A stretch of DNA of 64,000 nt from Anopheles merus (Eukaryota; Arthropoda; Insecta; Diptera; Culicidae): contig NC_054083.1 of assembly GCF_017562075.2 (NCBI RefSeq), positions 13,060,107-13,124,106 on the forward strand. The letters are read 5' to 3'. The position numbers and the translations under genes were made by a program. Each line of letters begins with the position of its first letter. Position 1 is the first letter of the stretch. This document shows, one piece after another, positions 36,985-48,400 of this stretch. A model generated the notes under the pieces. The model saw only the letters and a list, made by a program, of their open reading frames with translations. It was not told where the DNA came from and made no database searches.

Positions 36985-37008
36985 CGTTATACAATGCCTT
37001 CCCCGTGG
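36499..37008. other. tail-to-tail 3' UTRs of inturned-like and LysM genes
   Basis: Plus-strand AATAAA at 36684-36689 and minus-strand AATAAA at 36746-36751 face each other, so the two transcripts should end within a few tens of bases of each other or overlap. The (TA)n tract is within the LysM 3' UTR. Confidence 0.65.
36926..36983. repeat. (TA)n microsatellite
   Basis: About 28 uninterrupted TA units, starting about 25 bases past the stop codon of the minus-strand LysM gene, so it is within that gene's 3' UTR. Confidence 0.95.
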
Positions 37009-37948
37009 TCACAGTTTCGCGCTGTGGTTTACATTAAAACTATCGTGATGATATTTTTCTATGTGTTCCGCCACATACACTACATAAATAAGTGGAATTG
37101 CGAAGCAAAGCGCCAGGATAAAGACGAGCAAACAAATCCAGGATATATCACAATCGCTCCCATTGCATGAAAAGTCATTTGCCGGCAGCCGCAGTGGCCG
37201 CGGCTGCGGAAAGCTATCGTCATACTCGCCGCTCAGCAGCAGCGGCTCGCTTAATCCCGCATCATCTTCGCCGTGCAAATCGTCGAGCGCGATTTCACTC
37301 GAGCGGTCGGCACGGTCCCTGTGTTTTCCGGAAGACTTTCTAGGAAACTGTGTGGCAGCGCTGCTGCTCGGCTGAATGGAGGCGTTGCTTACGGCGGCAA
37401 GAATCAGCTTCTCGTCCAAGGTGGCTTTCGCTTCCACCGCAACATGGCTTACACTCGGCGGTGTGGTTGTGATGTTTTTGGGGCTGCTGTTCCCGCTCGT
37501 GTGCACGCGCGGTAGGGTTTCCAGTAGGATTGAGTGTGGGGTCACCGGAACGCGAATCACGTTTCGTGCATAGATTTCGTTGTCCTTGTCTATTTTGTTC
37601 AACTTCTTCAATTGAGGTATCTACAAAGGTTTAAAAGAAAAAAAAACATAGCAATACGGTTGCCCACCGCAGTAAAGACAAGGAAGCCTACCGAACAGTT
37701 GAATCTCAGCGCGATCGCTTGCAGCGTATCACCCGGAAGGATTTGCGCCTCCAGCCATCGCTCTATGGGTGCCGATTTGTGTTGAGCCAGTGGGAATTCA
37801 TATCCCTCACTCGTGTACGGTTCCTCCACGTAAACATGACTGCTGCTCGGTTCAGCTTTGACCCTGAAATTGTTTGAGTTGAAACCGAATGAGCAACGAG
37901 GCAGCCGCACGATCACACACTACGCCCTCCTTACCGTTGTCGTTTCAT
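37009..37948 (-). CDS. LysM domain and transmembrane protein (LYSMD3/4-like)
   Basis: Three exons, 37948-37935, 37863-37692 and 37620-37009, encode 265 residues. The tiny first exon gives only MKRQ plus two bases; an upstream ATG at about 37982 hits a stop in frame, so the ATG at 37948 is chosen. The LysM domain spans about residues 42-88 (ILPGDTLQAIALRFNCSI, then LKKLNKI and VIRVP), with an intron cutting it after Ser62. Near the C-terminus a hydrophobic segment at about 221-247 (WICLLVFILALCFAIPLIYV) is followed by a short polar tail, giving a single-pass, probably type II, membrane protein like animal LYSMD3 and LYSMD4. LYSMD3 is reported at the Golgi in mammals; the function here is unknown. 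It is head-to-head with the kinetochore gene, 472 bases apart. Confidence 0.87.
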
Positions 37949-38420
37949 TTTGCGAATATTGGTACGGCCAGATGCTGGGGCAGGACTTTCATTTTCGCCT
38001 TATTTCCGATTCCGGGAGGATCGCGGACGTGTTACAGCTGCGATAATACAAACAAACTTTCCAAAAGCAAATTTCTTGTTCTTTTCGTGCACAGGTATCA
38101 ACAATACTCGTCAGCGCGCAAATGTCAACACGGGCTTCTCTGCCCAAGGTGTAGAAAGTCTTTACCAATTTTATTGATGGAGGCAGAACGTAAAATGATA
38201 ACTAAACGAATGATACGGTAAAAAAGAGAAAATATATTGTAATCCATTTTCCAAAAAAATGGAATTTGTTTCATTTTTGTAAAATTCTGAAAATGTTGTA
38301 ACCGTTCTTTTTTATTGCGCTTTTCAACCCGCGAGCGTAAACTATCGTTACTTTGACAGCACGGTTGGCAATTGACAGCCGTTAAATGCGCGGATCACAT
38401 TCAAATGGTTTTGTGTAGAA
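37949..38420. promoter_or_regulatory. probable bidirectional promoter region
   Basis: The 472 bases between the start codons of two divergent genes, LysM (minus) and Nnf1/PMF1-like (plus). Both 5' UTRs and promoters must fit here, unless there are distant first exons. No TATA box was assigned. Confidence 0.5.
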
Positions 38421-39127
38421 ATGGCTGAAGCAAACAAAACAACCGCAAGGCAACAATTTCTCGATTCGTACACTGCATTAGTGAATGGAATTAGGTAAGT
38501 TGTCGTTTGTTCAACACCTACAATACAATAAAATGAACTTAACTTACTTTATTGCAGTACCGCACGGTTCGACGAGTTTAAGGATTTTTTTGCCAACGAA
38601 AATGATTTTGAGGTGGCGGTGCAGGAATTCCGCGACGGATTGCAACAAGAACTGCTGGCGAAAGTGAACAGATTGTGGAATGAATGCGACATCGATACCA
38701 ATGTGGAGATTTTGGAAAGCTTAAAGAGCAAAGCAGCAGGCAGCTCAAACAAAATGTGGCGCCCCACGGGCAAAAGTGTCAGCGAGCAGGTTCGTCCACT
38801 GGTGGTGAACAAACTGAAGACGTCGCTGAAGTTTTACCAATTGCAGCTTGGATTTCAAAAGGAGCGTACCGAGGTAAGTTTTCCATGGTGCATGGAATAT
38901 TACTGTTTGTGCTACGATGGACGACCGATGTGATGAAATCATTGCAGGAACTAATCTACTCCATTGAAACAATGCGAGCGAAATATCGTGCAATGCAGAC
39001 CAGACGAAACCATTTGCTGCAACAGATCACCAACGAACAGAAGACGTTTGACTCCATCCGGGCCCATCACAAAGAGCTCGAACACAAGGTGAACGTTGAC
39101 CTGCAAAATTGCCCAAATCGAAAATAA
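38421..39127 (+). CDS. PMF1: kinetochore Mis12-complex subunit Nnf1/PMF1-like
   Basis: Three exons, 38421-38494, 38558-38873 and 38948-39127, encode 189 residues. The protein is almost entirely helical and charged. It starts MAEANKTTARQQFLDSYTAL, has the motif MWRPTGKS in the middle, then a long C-terminal coiled coil. The WRP(S/T)G motif between a helical N-terminal half and a coiled coil is the feature I associate with PMF1/Nnf1, which links the Mis12 complex to the outer kinetochore. The length also fits (human PMF1 is about 205). Insect Nnf1 proteins diverge fast, so this rests on architecture and one motif. An AATAAA at 39123-39128 overlaps the stop codon, implying a very short 3' UTR. 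Confidence 0.68.
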
Positions 39128-39473
39128 ATGTCCCACGTGTGGTTCTGTTTCAGGTAGGATGAATTTGTAACAAGTTTATTATTTAAAAGAAAACACATTT
39201 TTTAAACTAAAAGTACACTTCTCGTTCATGTTACGGTAAACATACAGCAGATTCTTCTTCGTTAGCACGTTCGGATCATTTGACCTTGTTGCTCGACTCT
39301 GGGAGGGGTTAGGGAGTGGAAGTTAGTGGGGAGGGGATCTGTGACTGATGTTGTCCATATGTACAGCGTGTTTAGAGGATAAAAAAGGCCACTAGCATTA
39401 AACGGTGCACATTTTTTTTCGAAGCTGCTTGTTAGTGTCGCGGTTGCGATGTTTCTCCGTATCGTAAAAACCT
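39128..39473. other. tail-to-tail 3' UTRs of Nnf1-like gene and hillarin
   Basis: A minus-strand AATAAA at 39175-39180 would end hillarin about 300 bases after its stop, almost on top of the Nnf1-like 3' end. Confidence 0.6.
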
Positions 39474-42400
39474 TTAGTTCCGCTTGGATGAATTGATCAG
39501 ATATTTGCAGCAGTGCGTGAGTAGGTGCTTTTCGGTTGAGGAATTATTGTTGTGCGAAACTGATCCCACCTCGCGGGTGTAAATGTCTAACCCGTACTGT
39601 CCTTCCTCTGGAAAGCTGCGAACGAAGATGGAAGCCAAATTAATTTCCCCTCGCTCATGCCTCACTGCATTTCGGGTCGGGCGCAATTGCCTAGCCGCAA
39701 CCTACCTTATGTTGAATGTGATCATATCGTCAAGGATCGCCTGCTGCACATACTTCGAGAGTTTCTTCTCCTCGATGCCATTCTTGTGCAGTGTGGCCAT
39801 AAAGTCCGTCAGCGGTCTTGACATACGGAATTGCAGTTCGATCGCTCGTCCGGCAAAAATGAGTGGTTCCTGAAACAATATGCACCGCGAAACCGGAAAA
39901 AAGATGGTCAGATCAGTATACCGTAGATGAGAAGAAACTCTTTTTTACCGGATGTGTAATTGGTATGAGTCCGAACAGACGCGTCGCTTTTGTGGGACCC
40001 CATTCGCCGCTGGCACAATCCGGCAAAGGCACCATCACGGTCTGCAACTCTTCACAGCAAATCTGAAAACCGGAAGGAAAGCATGGTGATACATTCTGAA
40101 GCACACGCCATCCCAGTGTGTTGAAGGAAAGCTACGCACCTTAAATTTGCATACACTTTTGAACTTCATCGGTTCCCCCGTAAGGTACTCCTGCGGTGTA
40201 ACGGCGTTGGCAAAGATATCGAGCAAGAATGCACCGGAACAGGGTGCGTGTACCCGAAAGGCGACCACGTTGCTGATGACTGACTGCATGACGAACCGCT
40301 TGAGCGAGACACCATCGAACGAATCTTCATCGCTGTCGTAGAACTTGAGGTTGTAGTGGAAGATCAAACAACCCTGCATGTCGGACGGCATGGCTATCCG
40401 CACCGTGGCAGCGCCTGCGTCGAAAAAACAGGTTCGTAAAATTAAATATTTTCCCACGCAAACATCCCATCCTCTAACGGTTTTACCTGTGTCGTCCGTG
40501 TAGACAACGGCCCCGTAACCGTCGTCGGCAAAGTGCAGTCCGTAGCGGAAGAACAGCGATCGCACGAAGGGCAAGTTTTCAAACTCCGTCAGCGTAATCG
40601 GTCGCTTCAGCAGCTGCCACTCCTCTTGCAGCGGGAAGAACTCGTAGATAAACTCGCGCGGATCGGTCAGGAAGTAGTGATCGTCGTACTCGTATCGCAA
40701 GCTGTCGTTCTTACCCTTGCCCGTTTTGGGCGCCTCCTTCGCGTTGACCAAATGTCGGGCGCCCCAATTGCACTGCACGAATCGCCACGCACCCGCCACG
40801 TAGACCGCGTTCCACGAGTTGCGGAATCTGGAATTTTTCGGATGACTGAAGAGCGCAAAAACGAAAAGGGTAACGAGTTAAAACCGAAGAGTGTCATATC
40901 AACTCCGTTTTTGTGTGAGGGCACCCGGCTTCATCACCACAACATCCACCACCGACACCACCAAGGTCGACATATCTGGTGCATATCTTACCTTGAGTCC
41001 TGGAACTTCACGCCCGGCTGGTAACCAGCGCTCTTGGAGTAACCCTTAATCACCACGCAGTGCAGGCCGGCGTAGCTGCACAGCCGCTTGAACAGCACGT
41101 GGTAGCTCTCCGTGCCGTACTTGATGCCGCGCAGCAGTCCCATCGGTGTGTCGCCCCGCAGATTGTCGTCGAACGTCATCGTGTTCAAGTTCTTCACCGT
41201 TATCCACCGGAAGATGGTGCGCGCCTTCTCGATGTCGGAGGTGCAGCGGCCCACCAGCTGCCGCACCAGGTCGGTGAACGTTTTCTGATCCTCCTGGGCG
41301 ACGGTGATGGCGATCTGATCCACATCCTGAAACTCGACCGGATCGTTGTACACCTGGAACTTGCTCAGGGCGGGCGGTGCCGGTTTCGGTGCGACCAGCG
41401 GGTACTCCATCGCCACCACCGTCTCGTTGATGTCGTCGTCCAGGAATATGCTCTCGCTCTGCATGTACTCGCTTCGCCGTACACTGATCAGCTCCAGCAT
41501 TTCGCTCGACTGCCGGTCGACCAGGGCGGCCGTCTCGGAGCGCTCGTGCTCGAGCAGCTTTCTCGTGAGGCTTTCCTTCTTTTTCGTCTTCCGGATGGTC
41601 ATGTTCTTCTCCAGGTCTTCCTTCTGCTGCTCGTGCTTCAGCGTCAGGATGTTCTGATCCTCGCGCGATCGTCTGCTGGTGGTGAGCTCCTTCTCGAACT
41701 TGTGCGCTAATCGCTGCAGCTCGCGCTCCCATTCGTCCTGCGCCAAGTGAAGGAAAGCAAAGTAGCGTCGGCATTGTATTATAGAACTGTCGAAGGGGAG
41801 CAACACAAACCTGAATTTCACTCTGCATCCGTCGATCTTCCTCTTCTCTTTTGCGGGCAAACTTTCTGTACAGATCATCTTCCTCCTTTCGATGTTTCAT
41901 CTCCAGCTTGGCTTGTTCATCGCGCGCCTTTGAAAGAATAAGAGGACGTTGTTAAATAAGCTAATAAAAAAAAATACTAAACGCAAATAGTCGTCATAAA
42001 TATCACTTACCAGATAGTAATCGATCGGCTTTTCGCGCGGCTTGTCGTATGCTTTTTGAATCTCTGTCTGCTTCAGGGCATGCGCTATGTGTAGGGCGCT
42101 TGCATCGAACCGGCCGTACTTGTAGTCCGGATCATTTTGAGGTGGCGTATTACCTTCCCTGCCACCATTATTGTACCCATTCGGTGTTCCAAGTCGCTGT
42201 TGGCCTGGAGTAGAAGAGAGAGAGAGAGAGAGACAGAGAACGCATAAACCATTGGACGGAACATATGCTCCATTCGGGGCTGTTGGCACGGGTACCAGCT
42301 TTTATTTAATTAGTGAATGTCCGGAACGAAACGATCGAACATTCGAGCAGCCAACGAATAACCGTGGTTCATCGTTTTGATGAGCTTTTGATGCATTGGC

Positions 42401-45400
42401 GAGAAAGTATGCATCAATCATCAGTCGTGGAAGCCTAGGTCGCAGATCTTTGGCCATCTACTGAACGAAGAGATTTGGATGAGATTGTACAAGCAGGCCC
42501 AAGATGAACCAAAAACGCGCATCAATGCATAAACCCGACCAGCGGGGACCGTTGTGCTTCTATTCCGGTCTATTCGCTGAGCATAGTTTAATGTTGCTGT
42601 CGTTAATAACAAGCTAACTAAATAACAAAAATACACACAAAAATGCTACTAAAGCGCAGCGAACGGAAGCGCACATTAACCGCGTTAAAATACACACATC
42701 GCCTCGCACACAACAGGAAAAGAAAATCGGACATGAAAATCGCCGCCGTTGGGCGAAACACGATGTTGGAAAGCTTTCGTTTTCAGCCAATTTTCCGGCT
42801 CAATAATTCTCCAGCGAACCAACCGAAACACCACATGGTGCCGACCGCCAACGGGTCGGTAGGGCCGGTTTGCCGGAATTGTTCCGTGGCGGTTCCGAAA
42901 GTCTTTGATCGGAGCTGCGTGCGTCCGTGTTTACATGTTTAAAGGGAGGAGAAAAAAAAACAACAACCTTGGACAGCTTCCTCAAAACACCCAAGGGCCT
43001 TACCGTCGATGCTGTCGTTCCGATGACCCCGGATTTGTTCGTTCACATAGTTGGTACTCTTCGGTACGTTCAGCGCCTGCCGGATGCCCACCGAGGTTTG
43101 GTCGAAATGGCCGGGACCACTTTTTGGTACGTGTGAGCAGCAGTAGACCTGCAACGGGATGGAGAAAAGAGAGAACAACGTGATGAAACCACTTTTATGC
43201 AGAGTGAGCTTTATGAATAAGCCTGATTAGCATAGTCGATCGATCGTCGGTCGCGCTTATCACGTCGGCTGGTACGGTAACGATGAGTGTGTCGTAAGGC
43301 ATTTATGACCCACTGCAAAGCAGCATACCCGAGGACGACGGTGAAGCTTCCGTAAACGGCGCAATGTTATGGTACGAAAAGCTCTCCCCATGCCTGGCCT
43401 GCATGCAACCAAGTCGTTGCACCGTTGCAGCCAGGGGTAAATGCACTGCCTCCGTTGGCGTGAGAGCTTCCTCGAGAGAATGTTGTCAAGTGAACGAACA
43501 CAGGAAGCGATTATAAGCAATTAAACCCAATTGGGTGAACTAATTAATTAGTGCAAGGGACAGAGCTGCATTACATAAGTTATGCAATATCACAGGGCGC
43601 CGGGTTAATTGATCGTGCGTCTACGTTGTTGTGTCACGGGTGTGCAGAGTTTGTGTTCCTGATGCAATAAGCCAAATTCATATGTCATATGTTCATCCTA
43701 ATCTCCCATACTTTTCAATTCAAATAACAATATTTCTACATTTCGGAATGTTTTGTTTTAACATGTATTATAGGACTAGCATTGCATAATTCTTGTTCGT
43801 TTAGTTATTTCTTTATTTGAGATAAGCAATATGTCCGTTCGGGTGGCCCATGGGTACGCAGGAGCAAATACAGTAGTTGTCACTTAAAAAGGTTGTTTGA
43901 ATCAGTGTAAAAATGGATGAACATAATGAAAAAAGCAGTTACTGCTACGGTCCATTACCGAGCATTTGATCGTACGTGTCTTCCCCTGTCCAAACCCCAT
44001 TCTCTTCATCGTTACTGTCGCGCTTAACATCAACACTACGTTTAGTTCTTCGTTGGCTCCCGATAGCGAGCCATATAGTTCATCGGGATAAGCGTAGATT
44101 GGCCGTTGATCATGACAACCGCCTCGTTGCTGCCGGACATGTCGATAAACTCGCCCACCGTTTCACGGTCCTCGCCCACGATGACCTTAAACTTCTCGCC
44201 CGGTTCCGGCAGCACGGGCTGCAGATTGGACAGTGGCACCGTTACACAGTGGTCCTCCTCGGGCAGAAACACCACACAGTCCCCATTGTTCACCGTGCGG
44301 ATGATGCCGGTCTGCCCGCTGAGATCCGAATCGCCATGGCTGCGAATCGTCACCTCAATGTCCGTCGTGAACCAATCGCCCAGCTGCGGGTCAAGCCCGG
44401 CCCCGGGCGTCTGCGGATTGTAGGGAGAGGCCGGCGCACCGGGCGTAGCTGGCGAGTACGCACTCGGCGACGGCGTGCCAATGTAGCCACCGACCTGGTA
44501 CGGCGACGGGCTCGGATTCGGGCTGGCCTGGTACGGGCTGTAGTTGTCCGCATTGAACATGTTGCCGGGCGTGTGCGGTGCGTACGGTGTGTTGATCTGA
44601 TAGCCCGGCGTGCTCGGATTGTAGCCCGGCGAAGGGGACGGTTCCTCCATGAAGTCGAAATCGTTCGACCGGGCGGGCGTGTTCGATACCGTCGGATCCC
44701 AGGCCCCGTGGCGTGGCGTCATCGAGCCGTCGTGCGAAGGCGTCATCGAACCGTACGGCGTGCGGCTGCCCGGATCGTACTGCGGCGTCTGCGAGCCGTG
44801 CAGTGGCGTCTTCGAGCCAGAGTAGACCGGTGTCTGGGCGCCGTAGCTGCCGGCCGGTGTGCGGCTCGGCGTACGCATGTACGACGAGACGCTGCCCGCC
44901 TTGGTAGCGCCCCCATCGACGATCGCGATGTGGTTCCGATCGACCGAGATGGTCTGGCAGGACGAGTGCAGCTCCACGCGGGCCGTCGTCTCCGTCGCAT
45001 CCTTCACAATACCAACCGCACCCTTGTACGGTCCGCCGGTGATGCGAATCGTTCGGCCCAAAATTTCCCGATCGCGAGAAACGCGTGCCCCACCACGCCC
45101 ACCGCCCCGTCCACCGCGTGTCGGTCCGCCGCCACCGCCACCCCGCCCCCCAGACGGATGCATCGGCGAATGGATGCGGGGTGACATGATACCCCCGCCG
45201 AACGGTGACATCATGGGGTTGCTGTTTTGCATCGGATTTTTGTTGCCACCGGCGAGCTGCAAATGGCGCGTTTTCACCACAAAAATGCCCCCGTTCTCGG
45301 TGTACATGCGCGAGTGCAGGAAGGCAAGGTTGCGATACAGATGCTTGATTTCGCCGTCCCGGCCCGTGTGCGGACCCTCCATCACCTTGACGATGTCCTT

Positions 45401-48400
45401 CCTGCGGATCTGGTTTTGATCCCAGTCCAGCGCGATTGTGTTGCGGTTTTCGCGCCGTTTCTGCAGCGCGGTCGGCTTGCACTCGATCACCTTACCGTGC
45501 ATGCCGAGCACGTGGAAATTCTCGCGTTCCAAGCGCACAATCACTCCGACCGTTTGCGCATCGAGCTGCACCAGATCGCCCCACTGGTAGATGCCGAGCG
45601 AATCCACACCCGTCGCCATATCCGTACAGAGCTGCAGATCGCGCGGCAAAACCTCCAGCTCGTGCATGGTCAGATCGGAAACCAGCACGATGCGCGACGG
45701 TTCCACGCGCACGATCAGACCCGTCTCTCCCTCGTACCGGCCAGCAAGCACCTTCACATGGTCGCCGGTTTTGAAGTACTTGCGCAGTTCGGCCGCCTTG
45801 AAGATGAGCGGATCGCGTAGTTCCTCGTGCTTCGGCATCACGGTGATCAGCGATCCATCGATGGCAATGATCTTTGCCTGCAGGTTCATCAGATCACCCA
45901 CGCACACCTCCACGTTGTCGCCCATCGAGAAGGAGTGGGCCGTCACCGGGTCCTCCTTGGACGAAACGGCCAGCTCAATGTTAATCTCCTCGGGCTGCTC
46001 CTCAAAGCGCTCCAGCTCGGCCAGCGTCGGCTTCACACCGTCCGCCAGCACGGCCGACATGGTGAACGCTTTGTACAGGAAGCCCTTGCGCGAGTACCGG
46101 TTGCCTTCGAAGATCAAGAAGTCGCCATCGGACGTCAGCTCGCCGCCGATGGCACGAATCGCTTCCGGATCGAACGATTTGGCCGCCGGCCGGCGTTTCT
46201 TGCGCTTCGCATCGCTGCTTTCTTCGGTCTGGGTGGCGCGCAGCGCTCCGCGGAGACGCGTGTAGTCGATACGCGGCAGCAGCTTCAGGTGGACCTGGTT
46301 CTGGGCCAGATCTACGTAGTCCACCTGCGCGATGTCGTCCTTGTATATGCCACGCTTCAGCCGGACCCACTGTTTCGGCTTCAGTCCCGTCTGCTCCTTC
46401 ACCACTTTCAGGATGTCCGTCATGTCCTTGATCGGGACCATCTCCTGCTTCCAGATACCGACACGTAGATTGCCCACATTGTTGATGGCGGACTTGACGT
46501 GCGCCTGCTTGTACGCCTCGATATAAATGTAGCCCTTGACGCTTTCCGGTGCAACGACCGACTTGATCTGCATCGGCTGGTCCGTATTCTGATAGGTGAG
46601 GAACTTGCGCATCAACAGCAAGGCGGTGGCCTTCTCCTCGCCAATGCGGCATTTCACCATCCACAGATTCGGGTCCTTGATGCCGGGCAGCAGCGTCTGC
46701 TGTGTGATCTCGTCCGACATTTCCTCCCCGCCGTCGCCAAACTGCCGCCGGGCCACGGAGGCATCCGCGTACTTGCGCTTCAGATACTCGGCCAGCTCAT
46801 CCTCCTTGTGCGAGTCCCACAGGTTCGTTCCGCGGCGTCTGTTTTCAATTTCGCGCGCCGTTTGGCCCACCTCCTCGATCTCATTGCTCACGATGCCCAT
46901 TTCCTGCGCCCCATCCTCCCACTCATCATCCTCGTCCACCTCGTCGTCTACTTCGGCTTCGTCGATGATGAAACCACCGAAGCGTTCCTGCTTCTTCTTC
47001 TTCTTGCGCCCTCCGCGCCGGTTGTCGTCGTCATCTTCCTCCTCCTCGTCGTACTCCTCCGAATCGAGATCCTCTCCCTCCGGCTCCTGCTCATCCTCCG
47101 CCTCCTCCTCGTCGTCATCGTCGTCGTCGTCCAGACGGCGGCGGTCCTTGCGCTGCTTCTTCCGCGGCCGCTCATTGTCCGACTGCGATGTCGAGGGCGA
47201 ACGGGAGCGCTGGGGCGACCGGGACACCGACCGTGACACCGAACGATTCGAGCCACCACTTTTGCGAGAACGATTCGATGCCACACTGTCAGCATCAGAG
47301 CCGCTGCCGCTGTCCGACATGTTTTCGCTGAACGATTGCGCACTACCAACGATGAACGATGTGTACTGGATTGTGATCAGCGATTGGGTTACGTTTTACT
47401 TCACTATTTTCACTGTTTTCAGCTAAATTTTACATCATTTGTACCGTGTTGATGTTGCGTTGTTTTCTTCACTCCATTTTGGTGACGTACGCTCCGACTT
47501 TGAAGGAGAATGCGCACCATGACGGAATGATTCCCATCCGCTCTCTCGGATTACAAGTTCCCAATAAGGAAAGTTGTAGGGACGGGCAAGCAGCTTTTTG
47601 AATGTACAGTTGGAAGGCACGAGCAAAATGTTGAATTGGACACTTTTGAGAGAGGCATTTTTTAACAACTTTAATTTGGACTTAGAACTGTTCCGTATAG
47701 TAAAAAGATTTGTAGATTTCAAAAACTTACAAATTTAAAAAAAAATGATGTTTAAATTATTGAATTCAAGTATTTACCGACATACGCCATATTCAAAATA
47801 GGCGATTTCGTTATACACGATATGCTAAATTTTACAGTTCTTTGAGCCAATTGTACTAATTTGACAACACGAATTTCAAATGCAAAATACATTCCATTAA
47901 CCACAGAACTAAATCGGTCTTAACCCACTGTAAAGCCACTTCAAACTCACGTGGGTTGCACTGCTTCTAAATGACCAACTTTTGTACCGCGACCAAGGTG
48001 GAATGTATAATGAGGTGTAGTTATAGCGCTTTTGGCGATCCCCCCCCCCCCCTGGGCTTCGATTTTGACAGATGGTTTTCCGCTTGTATATGTATTGATG
48101 GATTGTTTACGTTTTGCATGGTCAATATTTGGTGGAGATCAATTTGGGTGAATATTTTAGTTTATTAGAACACAGCCCGTGATTGAAAATGGAAATTTTC
48201 CTTCGAGAACTTGAAGCGTTCGCCAAACGCGGAAAACTAACTCTCAGTTTTCTTCGTCGATTCTTCTTCCACCTAGCTGTCAAAACGGGCTTATAACTTG
48301 ACCTGATATCTTTACGGTCCTTGACCGCGACAAATTTTCTGCGAGCTCTTTGTTCTAAAACAAATTCTCAGTTTTAGAACAAAATCAGAGGCAACCGTCC

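Noticed and set aside
37935..37982. Upstream ATG of the LysM gene
   Set aside because: That ATG opens a frame that stops 15 codons later. The ATG at 37948 joins exon 2 in phase and is preferred.
43976..45184. 402-codon open frame on plus, opposite Spt5
   Set aside because: It lies antisense to the GC-rich Spt5 C-terminal coding region and is Arg/Ala-rich without domains, as expected of a shadow frame. A second such frame (45091-46268 region) behaves the same way.
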